Part shown: one piece after another, positions 35,304 to 47,491 of the stretch
How the letters are laid out: every line of letters starts with the position of its first letter
Numbering within the stretch: the stretch's first letter is position 1
Assembly: GCF_001422375.1 (NCBI RefSeq)
Contig: NZ_LMMU01000001.1
Location: 124,223-188,222, forward strand
Source of the DNA: Methylobacterium sp. Leaf99
GTDB lineage: Bacteria; Pseudomonadota; Alphaproteobacteria; Rhizobiales; Beijerinckiaceae
Length of the DNA stretch: 64,000 nt
Direction: 5' to 3'
Made by a program: the position numbers and the translations under genes
Notes under the pieces: generated by a model
What the model was told of the DNA's origin: nothing
Database searches by the model: none
The model's input: the letters and a program-made list of their open reading frames with translations, nothing else

Positions 35304-36388
35304 GGCTCCTCATCGCCACGGATGCCTGGCACCCGCAGGTCAACGGCGTCGTGCGCTCCCTGGAGCACATGGCGGCCGCCGGCGTGGGCCTCGGGATCGA
35401 CACGGTGTTCCTTACCCACAAGGACTTCGCCTCGGTGCCCCTGCCGGGCTACCCCGAGATCCGCCTGTCCTGCGCGACGCGCGGGGCGGTGGCCCGGCGC
35501 TGGGAAGGTCTACGCCCCACGCACGTCCACATCGCCACGGAGGGCACCGTCGGCTACGCCACCCGCCGCTACTGCCTGAGCCATCGCCGGCCGTTCACCA
35601 CGAGCTACCACACCCGCTTCCCCGAATACCTCGCCGCCCGCGCGCCGGTGCCGGAATCCTGGAGCTACGCCTGGCTGCGCCGGTTCCACGGGGCGGCCAA
35701 CGGGACCATGGTCAGCACGCCGTCCTTGGAGCGGGACCTTTCGGCGCGCGGCTTCACCAACCTCATGCGGTGGACGCGCGGCGTCGATACCGACGTTTTC
35801 CAACCCAAATCCGGCGACGTCGATCCCCTCGCCGGCCTGCCCAGGCCGGTCTTCCTGTTCGTCGGGCGCCTGGCCGTCGAGAAGAACATCGCCGCCTTCC
35901 TCAGCCTCGACCTGCCCGGCTCAAAGGTGGTGGTGGGCGACGGGCCGGACCGGGCGCGCCTCGCTTCCCTCGCCCCCGACGCACATTTCCTCGGCACCCG
36001 CACGGGGGCGGCCCTGGCGGCGGTCTATGCCGCCGCCGATGTCTTCGTGTTCCCGAGTCTCACCGACACGTTCGGCATCGTCCTCCTGGAGGCGCTCGCC
36101 TGCGGCGTGCCCGTGGCGGCCTATCCGGTCACCGGTCCCCTCGACGTCATCGGCGGCACGGATGCGGGGGTGCTCGACCACGATCTCCGCAGGGCGGCCC
36201 TCGCGGCCCTGAACGTCCCGCGCGACCGGTGCCGGGCGCAGGCCCTGCGCTACACCTGGGCCGAGAGCGCGCGGCAATTCTACGGCAACATCGCCGAGGC
36301 CCATGGCACGCCCGGCCCCCGCACGCGCCCCGGCCCCCGCGGCGATCGTCTCGGTGTGAACACGGGACGCAGCGCCCCGGCGTGGTGA
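35300..36388 (+). CDS. Family 1 (GT4-type) glycosyltransferase
   Basis: A 362-residue GT-B glycosyltransferase. The N-terminal domain starts RLLIATDAWHPQVNGVVRSLEHM; the C-terminal nucleotide-sugar domain has FVGRLAVEKNIAAFL, VGDGPDRARLA and the E-x7-E-type FVFPSLTDTFGIVLLEALACGVPVAAYPVTGP. It resembles GDP-mannose-dependent mannosyltransferases. The start codon is GTG at 35300, in GTGA overlap with the phosphoesterase stop; there is no ATG before the conserved start. An unrelated upstream stretch stays open in this frame for about 2 kb, which should not be taken as one protein. The tail is Arg/Pro-rich. Confidence 0.86.
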   Translation: MRLLIATDAWHPQVNGVVRSLEHMAAAGVGLGIDTVFLTHKDFASVPLPGYPEIRLSCATRGAVARRWEGLRPTHVHIATEGTVGYATRRYCLSHRRPFTTSYHTRFPEYLAARAPVPESWSYAWLRRFHGAANGTMVSTPSLERDLSARGFTNLMRWTRGVDTDVFQPKSGDVDPLAGLPRPVFLFVGRLAVEKNIAAFLSLDLPGSKVVVGDGPDRARLASLAPDAHFLGTRTGAALAAVYAAADVFVFPSLTDTFGIVLLEALACGVPVAAYPVTGPLDVIGGTDAGVLDHDLRRAALAALNVPRDRCRAQALRYTWAESARQFYGNIAEAHGTPGPRTRPGPRGDRLGVNTGRSAPAW

Positions 36389-36446
36389 CTCGGCCGGGCC
36401 GGACTGGCAGGGTCCGCCCCCAGCCCCGACGCCGCGTGTCCCCCGT

Positions 36447-37142
36447 ATGCTTCCGTTCGATGCCGCTCAGGCGAACAATTATCCGGCCGTGATCGGGTGC
36501 GACGAGGTCGGGCGCGGGGCGCTGTGCGGACCCGTGGTCGTCGCGGCGGTGTGGTTCGACCCCCGGGCGATTCCGGGGGAGATCCTGGCGGCGCTCGACG
36601 ATTCGAAGCGCCTGAAGCGGGCGGAGCGCGAGCGTCTGACCCCCCTCATCCGCGCCCATGCCCGGGTAGCCCTGGCGGCCGGGTCGCGGGCCCTCGTCGA
36701 TCGGATCAACGTGCGCGGCGCCACCCTCGACGCCATGGCGCGCGCCGTCCGCCGCCTCGGCCTCGATGCCCCGGTGCTGGTCGATGGCCGCGACGCGATC
36801 CCCGGCCTCGCCCTCTGCCGTCCCGTCATCGGCGGCGACCGCATCGTGCCGCAGATCGCCGCCGCCTCCATCGTCGCCAAGACCGTGCGGGACGCGGTGA
36901 TGCGATCGCTCGCCCGGCGCCACCCGGCCTATGGCTGGGACAGCAACGTCGGCTACGGCACCAAGACCCACCTCGCCGGCTTGGCGACCCTCGGACGCTC
37001 GGCGCATCACCGCTGCAGCTTCACCCGCGCCTACGCACCCGAAACCCGCGCCCACGCGCCGGAGGCCCGCATCCACGGGCCCGAGTCCGCCCTCAGAACA
37101 GCGACAGCTGCGCCGTCGGCCGGGCGAACAGGTCGGTCCTGA
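36447..37142 (+). CDS. rnhB: Ribonuclease HII
   Basis: A 231-residue RNase HII that cuts the RNA strand of RNA-DNA hybrids and single ribonucleotides in DNA. The catalytic core is VIGCDEVGRGALCGPVVVAAV (DEVGRG), then DSKRLKRAERERL, VLVDGRD and ISAASIVAKTVRD-like IAAASIVAKTVRDAVM with YGWDSNVGYGTKTHLAGL. The C-terminal 35 residues are a variable Ala/Pro/Arg tail. Its last 50 bp overlap the 3' end of the radical SAM gene on the opposite strand. Confidence 0.94.
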   Translation: MLPFDAAQANNYPAVIGCDEVGRGALCGPVVVAAVWFDPRAIPGEILAALDDSKRLKRAERERLTPLIRAHARVALAAGSRALVDRINVRGATLDAMARAVRRLGLDAPVLVDGRDAIPGLALCRPVIGGDRIVPQIAAASIVAKTVRDAVMRSLARRHPAYGWDSNVGYGTKTHLAGLATLGRSAHHRCSFTRAYAPETRAHAPEARIHGPESALRTATAAPSAGRTGRS

Positions 37143-38205
37143 GCTTCAAGCGCTCCTCGGGGTAGCCGAGGCGACGCCGGGCGAGGCGCATGCGGCGGAC
37201 GATGAGGTCGGCGTAGGGCCCGGCCCCGACCATGCGGCGGCCGTACTCCGCATCGTAGGCACGCCCGCCGCGGGCTTGGCGCACCAGGGACATCACGTGC
37301 GCGCGGCGCCCCGGATAATGCTCGGCGAACCAGTCGTCCACGAGGGCGTCGAGTTCCAGGGGCAGGCGCAGCAGCACGTGGTTCGCTTCCCGCGCGCCGC
37401 GCTCGCGGGCGGCGGTCAGGATCGCCTCGATCTCATGGTCGTTCAGCGACGGGATCACCGGGGCGGCGATGACCATGACGGGAATTCCCGCCGCACTCAG
37501 GCGCTCGATGGCCTCGAGGCGCTTCTTCGGATGCGGCGCGCGCGGCTCCAGGCGGCGGGCGAGGTCGGGATCGAGGGTGGTGACCGAAACGGCGACCTTC
37601 ACGAGATCGTCCCGGGCGAGGTCGGTGAGAAGATCGAGGTCGCGCACCACGAGGTTCGACTTGGTGACGATTCCCACGGGGTGCCGGAACCGCGCGAGCA
37701 CTTCGAGGACGCTCCGGGTGAGGCGATGCTCGCGCTCGATGGGCTGGTACGGGTCCGTCGCCGTTCCCAGCGCGATGGTGGCAGGCCGGTAGCCCGGCGC
37801 AGACAATTCGGCCGTCAGGAGTTTGGCCGCCTCCGGCTTGTGAAACAGCCGCGTCTCGAAATCGAGGCCGGGCGAAAGGCCGACATAGGCGTGATTGGGC
37901 CGGGCGAAACAATAGACGCAGCCGTGCTCGCAGCCGCGATAGGGGTTGATCGAGCGGTCGAAGGAAATGTCGGGGGAGGTGTTGCGGCTGATGATCGTGC
38001 GGGCGTGCTCGGCCGTCACCACCGTCCGCAACGGGACCGGGGCCTCGGTCTCCCAGCCGTCGTCGAAGCTTTCGCGCCGCGTCGCCTCGAACCGCCCATC
38101 CGGATTGGCCGTGGCACCGCGCCCGCGCCGCGCCTCGCCCGGACGCGTCGTGCCGGCGAGGCGGCGCGCGGCGTCCGATGCCCCTTGACCCGCCGATCCC
38201 CGCAC
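37093..38205 (-). CDS. PA0069-family radical SAM protein (SplB-like)
   Basis: A 370-residue radical SAM protein. The iron-sulfur motif is RGCEHGCVYCFARPNHAY (Cys92, Cys96, Cys99), preceded by the family SFDRSINPYRGCEHGC sequence and followed by LGTATDPYQPIEREHRLTRSVLEVL. The family is related to spore-photoproduct lyases but its substrate is unknown. The start is GTG at 38203-38205; the first 50 residues are low-complexity. The 3' end overlaps rnhB tail-to-tail by 50 bp. Confidence 0.88.
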   Translation of the reverse strand: MRGSAGQGASDAARRLAGTTRPGEARRGRGATANPDGRFEATRRESFDDGWETEAPVPLRTVVTAEHARTIISRNTSPDISFDRSINPYRGCEHGCVYCFARPNHAYVGLSPGLDFETRLFHKPEAAKLLTAELSAPGYRPATIALGTATDPYQPIEREHRLTRSVLEVLARFRHPVGIVTKSNLVVRDLDLLTDLARDDLVKVAVSVTTLDPDLARRLEPRAPHPKKRLEAIERLSAAGIPVMVIAAPVIPSLNDHEIEAILTAARERGAREANHVLLRLPLELDALVDDWFAEHYPGRRAHVMSLVRQARGGRAYDAEYGRRMVGAGPYADLIVRRMRLARRRLGYPEERLKLRTDLFARPTAQLSLF

Positions 38206-38373
38206 CCTGCCAGTCCTCCGTCACGTCACGCAAGGAACATATCATGAACACAGCTCGGAGGGGCTGCACATAATCCAGGCAAAGACCGGTTTGAGTCCCG
38301 GCCTGCGCGCTTCCGCCAGCAAACCGGCCCCGCCGACAGCTTCAGTCGGCGCGAAAATACGGTATGCGCGGGC

Positions 38374-38895
38374 ATGATCTCCGCTCTGATCCATGTGGCG
38401 CGGCCGGCCGATCCCGATGTGGTCGACCGGCTCGCCGACACCCTCGGCGCCCTCGTGGCCGGCGTCGCCGCCGGGCTCGTCGGCGACGCGGTCATCGTCG
38501 CATCGAGCCACAGCGCGGCCATCGACACCGTCGCGGAGGCCACGGGTGCCAAGCTGGTCCTGCACCCGCGCGGCGGCTCGGCGTGGTCGGCCGGCGCCAA
38601 GGCGGCACGGCGCGAATGGGTCCTGTGCCTGGAGGCCGGCGACGTGCCGGCCGAGGGCTGGATCCGCATCCTGGACCGCTTCATCGGGACCGCCCGGCCC
38701 GACGTGACCCTGGCCCGCCTGCGCCGCCCGCATACGGGTTTGCCGGCCCGCCTCGCCGCCCGGGGCGAGGGCGTCATCGGCGTCGGCGCGCCCCGTCCGG
38801 GCGACCTCGTCCGCCGCGAACGCCTGCTCGCCGGCCCGCGCTTCGTCCGGCGGGTGGCGGTGCGCCGGCTGACGGCCCGCCTCGAGCGGTCCTGA
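38374..38895 (+). CDS. Small glycosyltransferase-family-2-like protein
   Basis: A 173-residue protein resembling the N-terminal half of a GT-A glycosyltransferase: ISALIHVARPADPDVVDRLADTLGALVAG, VIVASSHSAAIDTVAEATGAKLVLHP, then AGAKAARREWVLCLEAGDVPAEGWI, where the usual metal-binding D-x-D position appears as EAGD. It is shorter than normal GT2 enzymes and may be non-catalytic or a truncated family. It converges on the exonuclease gene with 3 bp between stops. Confidence 0.6.
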   Translation: MISALIHVARPADPDVVDRLADTLGALVAGVAAGLVGDAVIVASSHSAAIDTVAEATGAKLVLHPRGGSAWSAGAKAARREWVLCLEAGDVPAEGWIRILDRFIGTARPDVTLARLRRPHTGLPARLAARGEGVIGVGAPRPGDLVRRERLLAGPRFVRRVAVRRLTARLERS

Positions 38896-38898
38896 GCG

Positions 38899-39765
38899 TC
38901 AGGACTCGGCGGCCGCTTGCATCCGCAGGCGCAGGCGCTCGACGTCATCGTGGTTGCCGGACAACAGATCGGTGATGTCGCCGTCGAGCAGGGCCGCGAC
39001 GTGACGGCAGTTGGTGCCGTAGCGCCCCGCCATGCAGGTGCAGCGCAGGCGCAGACCCGTCGCCCGGTCCTCCAGGGTGACGGCGTAGCGGTCGCCGCGC
39101 CGGCCCTTCACGGCAAAACTGAGCGCCTGCACCCGTCGCGCCGCCGAGCCGGTACGGTCCGGCACCCCCCCTGGAACGGCGCGCGGCGGCATGGCACGGT
39201 CCGGTCCCTCCGGCACTGTCGTGACCGGCAGACGGATGGCGCGGGACAGACCGAAGACATCGGGCGCCCCCGTCCGGCGCACGGCCGCCAGGGCGATCTC
39301 GGCGCACGCATAGGCATCCTCGCCGGCGTCATGGTGCTCGAAGCGGATGCCGAGGCGCGCCGCGACCTTGCCGAGTCCGCAGCCTTCTTCCGCCGGAAAC
39401 ACCCGTCGCGCGATCTGGAGGGTGCAGAGATAGGAGAAGGCCGGCGGGCGCAGGCCGTAGGCGGAGAGCGACGCGCGCAGGACCCCCATGTCGAAGCCGG
39501 CATTGTGGGCCAGCACCAGGCCGCTCGCGAGGTCGGGCAGGAACTCGGCTATCACCTCCGGAAACGTCGGCTGCGTCCGCACATCCGCCGGCACGATGCC
39601 GTGGACCCGGATGTTGCCGGGCGAGAACCGCAGCTCCGGCGGCCGGATCAGCCGCGATTCCCGACGCACCACGGCGCCGTCCGCGATCCAGGCCAAACCG
39701 ACGGCGCAGGCACTGTCGCGCCGCTCGTTGGCGGTCTCGAAGTCGAGGGCGATGATCTGCTGCAT
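38899..39765 (-). CDS. DEDDh 3'-5' exonuclease with C-terminal SWIM-type zinc motif
   Basis: A 288-residue protein. Residues 1-170 form a DnaQ-like exonuclease: QIIALDFETAN (Asp8, Glu10), LVLAHNAGFDMGVL (middle Asp) and HHDAGEDAYACAEI (the H-x4-D end motif). The C-terminal 50 residues carry LRCTCMAGRYGTNCRHVAALL, a CxC...CxH SWIM-like zinc motif (Cys242, Cys244, Cys253, His255), which in other proteins binds nucleic acid or protein. The exonuclease-plus-SWIM combination is uncommon to my knowledge. It is transcribed alongside ligA, about 48 bp downstream of nothing else; a DNA repair role is plausible. Confidence 0.8.
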   Translation of the reverse strand: MQQIIALDFETANERRDSACAVGLAWIADGAVVRRESRLIRPPELRFSPGNIRVHGIVPADVRTQPTFPEVIAEFLPDLASGLVLAHNAGFDMGVLRASLSAYGLRPPAFSYLCTLQIARRVFPAEEGCGLGKVAARLGIRFEHHDAGEDAYACAEIALAAVRRTGAPDVFGLSRAIRLPVTTVPEGPDRAMPPRAVPGGVPDRTGSAARRVQALSFAVKGRRGDRYAVTLEDRATGLRLRCTCMAGRYGTNCRHVAALLDGDITDLLSGNHDDVERLRLRMQAAAES

Positions 39766-39813
39766 GGGTCTCCGCGCGCGGCCCGCTTCAACTACCCCCG
39801 ACGAAAAGACAGC

Positions 39814-43377
<3,564 letters not shown>

Positions 43378-43441
43378 ACCCGGCTTGCGGCGGCGCCCGG
43401 CCTCCCGCATGAGATTTTCGGGAGTGGCTCGGGAGGATGCG

Positions 43442-43759
43442 ATGTCGAAGACGATTCTGGCGGCGGGCCTTGCCTGCCTCCTCGCGGGGGGCGCGGTCGT
43501 CGCCGAATGCCCCCGCGCCGAACCGCCGCCGGCGAGCGCCCGGCCGGCCAAGCCCGCCTTCCCCGAGAAACCGCCCTGCCTCGAGGCCAAGGGCGGCTGC
43601 CCCGGCTGGGAGGCCTACAGCTACAACGACGCCATCAAGGCCTACAACGCTCAGATCGCGGTCTACCGCCCCCTTGCGGAGGCCTACGTGAAGGGTTTGA
43701 ACGCCTACGTGAAGGCGGCCTCGGACTATGCGCAGTGCGAGGTGAAGGCACTCCAGTAG
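43442..43759 (+). CDS. Small secreted protein of unknown function
   Basis: A 105-residue protein with a signal peptide (MSKTILAAGLACLLAGGAVVAE). The mature part has a Pro/Lys-rich start (PAKPAFPEKPPCLEAKGGCPGWEAYSYN) and then a helical segment with Tyr at regular intervals (AYNAQIAVYRPLAEAYVKGLNAYVKAASDYAQCEV). Four Cys could form two disulfides. No family is recognised. The ATG at 43442 follows GGGAGGATGCG, a good ribosome site. Confidence 0.7.
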   Translation: MSKTILAAGLACLLAGGAVVAECPRAEPPPASARPAKPAFPEKPPCLEAKGGCPGWEAYSYNDAIKAYNAQIAVYRPLAEAYVKGLNAYVKAASDYAQCEVKALQ

Positions 43760-43841
43760 GAGACCGCCCGTCGCTTGACCCCCGGCGGGGGCGATGCCAC
43801 AGCCCGGCGCATCCTCATCCCCAGCCAGACTGGACGGTTAG

Positions 43842-44855
43842 ATGCCCGAATCCCTCGACCTCCTCGTCCTCGGCAACGCCATCGTCGACCTCATCGCCCG
43901 TGCCGACGAGGACTTCCTCGCGGCGCAAGGCGTGCCGAAGGGGGCGATGCAGCTCATCGACGAGGCGCGGGCCGAGACCCTGTACGATGCCATGGGACCG
44001 GCCACCATCGTGTCGGGTGGCTCGGGGGCCAACACCGCCGTCGGGGCCGCGTTGCTCGGGGCGAAAACCGGCTTCATCGGCAAGGTCCGCGACGACGAAC
44101 TCGGCGGTCTCTACGCCCACGATCTCAAGGCCACGGGCGTACGCTTCACCGTCCCGGCCGCCACCGATGGCCCGGCGACGGCGCGCTGCTTCATCCTGGT
44201 GACGCCCGACGGCGAGCGCACCATGAACACGTATCTGGGCGCCTGCCAGAGCCTGTCCCCGGCCGATGTCGACGAGGCCACCGTGCGAAGCGCCCGCGTG
44301 ACCTACCTCGAAGGTTACCTGTGGGACCCGCCGGCCGCCAAAGACGCCTTCCGCAAGGCCGTGCAGATCGCCCACGCCGCCGGCAACGCCGTGGCGCTCA
44401 CCCTGTCGGACGCGTTCTGCGTCGGCCGTTATCGCGACGAATTCCTGGGGCTCATCCGCGACGGCAGCATCGACATCCTGTTCGCCAACATCGGCGAGCT
44501 GCAGAGTCTCTACGAGACCGACGATGCCGAGGTCGCCCTCAAGGCCCTGCGGGACGAGCGCGACGCGCGCGGCAAGCACCTCCTCGGCCTCGTCACCCGC
44601 TCGGCCGACGGAGCCATGGTGGTCAAGGGCGGCGAGATCCGCAGCGTCGAGGCGTCCCCGGTGCACGAGCTCGTGGACACCACGGGTGCCGGCGACCTGT
44701 TCGCGGCGGGCTTCCTCGCCGGCCACGCGCGCGGCCTCGACAACGCGGCGAGCGCCCGCCTCGGCGCCCTGGCGGCAGCGGAGGTGATCCAGCACATCGG
44801 CGCCCGGCCCCAGCACGACCTCGTGGCCCTGGCGAAGGCTCAGGGCCTGCTCTGA
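43842..44855 (+). CDS. PfkB-family carbohydrate/nucleoside kinase (adenosine kinase-like)
   Basis: A 337-residue ribokinase-fold kinase. It starts LDLLVLGNAIVDLIARADEDFL, contains the glycine motif IVSGGSGANTAVGAALLGAKTGFIGKVRDDELG and ends with the catalytic signature ELVDTTGAGDLFAAGFLAG (Asp of DTTGAGD as base). Alphaproteobacterial proteins of this subgroup are usually named adenosine kinase. Substrate is not proven. It converges on the quinone oxidoreductase gene, 24 bp apart. Confidence 0.88.
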   Translation: MPESLDLLVLGNAIVDLIARADEDFLAAQGVPKGAMQLIDEARAETLYDAMGPATIVSGGSGANTAVGAALLGAKTGFIGKVRDDELGGLYAHDLKATGVRFTVPAATDGPATARCFILVTPDGERTMNTYLGACQSLSPADVDEATVRSARVTYLEGYLWDPPAAKDAFRKAVQIAHAAGNAVALTLSDAFCVGRYRDEFLGLIRDGSIDILFANIGELQSLYETDDAEVALKALRDERDARGKHLLGLVTRSADGAMVVKGGEIRSVEASPVHELVDTTGAGDLFAAGFLAGHARGLDNAASARLGALAAAEVIQHIGARPQHDLVALAKAQGLL

Positions 44856-44879
44856 ACACGAACCTCGCGGGGAAGGCGC

Positions 44880-45854
44880 TCACAGCCGTAGGAGCACTTT
44901 CCCCACAGCCTCGCGCCGCTTGAGGATGCCCAGCGCCTCGGCGTATTCGGCGAGGGGATAGACCCCGTGAACCTTGGCGGTAAGACGTCCTTCCGCGACC
45001 CAGGCCAGGAGCTGTCGCTGGTTCCCCGCGTGCGCCTCGGGCTCACGCTCGACGAAGACGCCCCAATGCACCCCCTGGATGTCGATGCCCTTCAGGAGGG
45101 CGAGGTTCAGCGGGATGCGGGGGATGTCTCCGGCGGCAAATCCGATGACGAGGTAGCGGCCCTTCCAGCCGAGCGAGCGCAGGGCCGGCTCGGCGTAGTC
45201 GCCGCCGATGGGATCGTAGATCACGTCGACGCCCCGTCCCTCGGTCAGGGTCCGCAGGGCCTCGCGCAGGTTGTCGGCCCCATAATCGACGCCCTGCGTC
45301 GCCCCGTGCGCGCGGGCGACGGCGAGCTTGTCGGGCGAGGACGCGCAGGCGATGACGTGCGCACCCATGATGGCGCCGAGCTCCACCGCCGCGAGGCCTA
45401 CGCCGCCCGAGGCGCCCAGCACCGCCAGGGTCTCGCCGGGCTGGAGCTTGGCCCGGTCGCGCAGGGCGTGGAGCGACGTGCCGTAGGTGATGGTGAGGCC
45501 GGCGGCCTGCTCGTCGGAGACGCCATCGGGGATGGGTGTGAGATGATGGGTCGCGACGGCGATCCGCTCCCGGACCGTGCCGAACTTCTGATGAACGATG
45601 ACCCGTTCGCCCACGGAAAAGCCCGCCGTGTCCGGCCCGAGTGCCTCGACCACGCCACTGGCCTCACCGCCGGGTGAGAACGGCAGATCCGGCTTCACCT
45701 GATAGCGGCCGGCGATGATGAGGGTATCGAAGAAGTTGAGGGCCGCCAGGGTGATGCGCACCACGGCCTCACCGGGTCCCGGCACCGGGTCGGCGATCTC
45801 CGCCAGGGACAGGTCATCGGGCTCGCCGAGGCGGGTGCACAGCAGGGCCTTCAT
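44880..45854 (-). CDS. NADPH:quinone oxidoreductase family protein (zinc-free MDR)
   Basis: A 324-residue medium-chain reductase. GroES-like N-terminus with FSPGGEASGVVEALGPDTAGFSVGERV, and a Rossmann motif in the segment VLGASGGVGLAAVELGAIMGAHVIACASS; no zinc-ligand cysteine cluster is present, which fits the QOR subgroup. Likely reduces quinones or enones with NADPH. The start MKALLCTRLGEPD is the family start; a Met 11 codons upstream is possible. Nothing nearby suggests the substrate. Confidence 0.88.
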   Translation of the reverse strand: MKALLCTRLGEPDDLSLAEIADPVPGPGEAVVRITLAALNFFDTLIIAGRYQVKPDLPFSPGGEASGVVEALGPDTAGFSVGERVIVHQKFGTVRERIAVATHHLTPIPDGVSDEQAAGLTITYGTSLHALRDRAKLQPGETLAVLGASGGVGLAAVELGAIMGAHVIACASSPDKLAVARAHGATQGVDYGADNLREALRTLTEGRGVDVIYDPIGGDYAEPALRSLGWKGRYLVIGFAAGDIPRIPLNLALLKGIDIQGVHWGVFVEREPEAHAGNQRQLLAWVAEGRLTAKVHGVYPLAEYAEALGILKRREAVGKVLLRL

Positions 45855-45926
45855 CCAATAGCTCCATCCCGGTTTTGAAGCGGCCATGCACCGGGCGCGC
45901 TGACCGGCGCAACACCTAAAGTCGAT

Positions 45927-46499
45927 TCAGGTCCGGGCGTAGGTCCCCGTCAGGCTGCCCTTGGCCAGCACGTGGCCGTGCATGGCCTCGATCACGGCAC
46001 TCCGGCCCGGCGAGGCGTCGAGGGCGAGCGCGGTATCGAGGGCGTAGATCTGGAACAGGTAGTCGTGCGGCCCATGGCCCGTGGGCGGGTCGGGCGGCAA
46101 CCACTGATCCTGCAGGAAGCTGTTCTTGCCGAGATCCTGGGATTGGTGCGCGCCCCCGGGGCTCGGCAAGGCCCCTTCGGCCAGGGAGCCGGCCTCCGGC
46201 ATCAGGTTCCATGCGATGAGGTGGACCAGGGGACGCGGCGTCGGGCTGCCCGCATCCTCGACGAGGAGCACGACCCGCGCCGTGCCGAGGGGCAGGCTGT
46301 CCCAGGTAAGCGGCGGCGAGGTCCTCTCACCGTCCTGCGTGAAGCGGGCCGGAATCGCCGCGCCGTCGGCGAAGGCCGGGCTCGTCAGCCGCACGGTGGC
46401 GGGCGTCTCGGCGAATTCGGCGTGATAGGTGGTGGCCTGAAGGCCGGCCTTGAGGCCGGACAGGGCCTCGCCGACGGCGTGGGGGATCTTCTCGAGCAT
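45927..46499 (-). CDS. YbhB/YbcL-type PEBP (Raf-kinase-inhibitor-like) protein
   Basis: A 190-residue phosphatidylethanolamine-binding-protein-fold protein. Seen: VRLTSPAFADGAAIPARFTQDGERTSPPLTWDSLP, VVLLVEDAGSPTPRPLVHLIAWNL, and the ligand-site segment PPDPPTGHGPHDYLFQIYALD. The role of bacterial members is unknown. The start MLEKIPHAVGEAL was chosen because earlier codons are low-complexity; the first 35 residues are an amphipathic addition before the core. It lies 47 bp downstream of ubiG in the same direction. Confidence 0.87.
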   Translation of the reverse strand: MLEKIPHAVGEALSGLKAGLQATTYHAEFAETPATVRLTSPAFADGAAIPARFTQDGERTSPPLTWDSLPLGTARVVLLVEDAGSPTPRPLVHLIAWNLMPEAGSLAEGALPSPGGAHQSQDLGKNSFLQDQWLPPDPPTGHGPHDYLFQIYALDTALALDASPGRSAVIEAMHGHVLAKGSLTGTYART

Positions 46500-46546
46500 G
46501 GCGGCCTCCGGTTGCGCCCGGTCAACGGCGGGACACCGCCGGGAGT

Positions 46547-47290
46547 TCAGGCGCGGCGTGCCGCGATCATGTAATTCACCGCCGTGTCGCGGCTCGGCCG
46601 CCACGAGCCGTCCAGCGGATTGAACACCACGCCGGTGGTATCGGTGACCGAGAGGCCGCCGGCCTCGACGGCGCCGATGAGTTCCTGGGGCTTCACGAAC
46701 TTGTCCCAGTCATGGGTGCCCCTGGGGAGCCAGCCGAGGACGTATTCGGCGCCGACAATGGCCAGCGCGTAGGATCGCAGGGTCCGGTTGATCGTGGCCG
46801 AGAACAGGAGCCCATCGGGCTTCACCGCCGCGCAGGCGGTGGCGACGAAGGCCGGCATGTCGACCACGTGCTCCACCACCTCCATGGCGAGCACGATGTC
46901 GAAGCGCTCGCCCGCCGCCACCACGCCCTCGATGGTGCGTGCCCGGTAGTCGACGCTCACGCCTGCGGCGTCCGCGTGCGCCTGCGCGACCTCGACGTTG
47001 GTGGGGGCCGGATCGAGGCCCGTCACGCGAGCACCGAGGCGCGCCAGGGGCTCGGACAGGACGCCGCCGCCGCAGCCGACATCGACGATCGTGAGGCCCT
47101 CCAACGGGAGTGGCGCCTTCGGGTCCCGGTCGAAATGCCGGCAGGCGGCATCGCGGATATAGGCCAGCCGCACGGGGTTGAAGCGGTGCAGCACCCGCAT
47201 GGGGCCGGCGGGGTCCCACCACGTCGCCGCGATGGCCTCGAAGCGGGCGACCTCGTCACGGTCGATGGAGGAAGAGGTGGGTCCGGTCAT
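46547..47290 (-). CDS. ubiG: Ubiquinone biosynthesis O-methyltransferase
   Basis: A 247-residue SAM methyltransferase that performs both O-methylation steps of ubiquinone synthesis. Typical opening FEAIAATWWDPAGPMRVLHRFNPVRLAYI, SAM motif IVDVGCGGGVLSEPLARLGARVTGLDPAPTNV, and LAMEVVEHVVDMPAFV. The membrane-associated UbiG-specific C-terminal region contains LPRGTHDWDKFVKP. The start MTGPTSSSIDRDEV fits the family. It is divergent from lysC, 201 bp apart, an arrangement frequent in alphaproteobacteria. Confidence 0.95.
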   Translation of the reverse strand: MTGPTSSSIDRDEVARFEAIAATWWDPAGPMRVLHRFNPVRLAYIRDAACRHFDRDPKAPLPLEGLTIVDVGCGGGVLSEPLARLGARVTGLDPAPTNVEVAQAHADAAGVSVDYRARTIEGVVAAGERFDIVLAMEVVEHVVDMPAFVATACAAVKPDGLLFSATINRTLRSYALAIVGAEYVLGWLPRGTHDWDKFVKPQELIGAVEAGGLSVTDTTGVVFNPLDGSWRPSRDTAVNYMIAARRA

Positions 47291-47491
47291 CGGGTCCGTC
47301 TGAATGGGCGGGAACGGCGTGGGAAGAACAGTACCGGGATGGGTCGCGGCCCCATGGCCCCGATTGTTGACACGCTCGGGTTGCCCTTGTACCCGCCGAA
47401 GCCCTGTCGGGTACAGCCGCGGAGCGACGCGGGCGATCATCGGCCCGCCCGAACCACGGTCCCTTTCCCCGAGAATCAGCGCGGACGCTGC

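Noticed and set aside
33275-36388. A single 1037-codon plus-strand protein covering the sga upstream region and the glycosyltransferase
   Set aside because: Only the part after the GTG at 35300 has glycosyltransferase motifs. The upstream part is antisense to sga, crosses non-coding DNA and then a different frame of the phosphoesterase gene.
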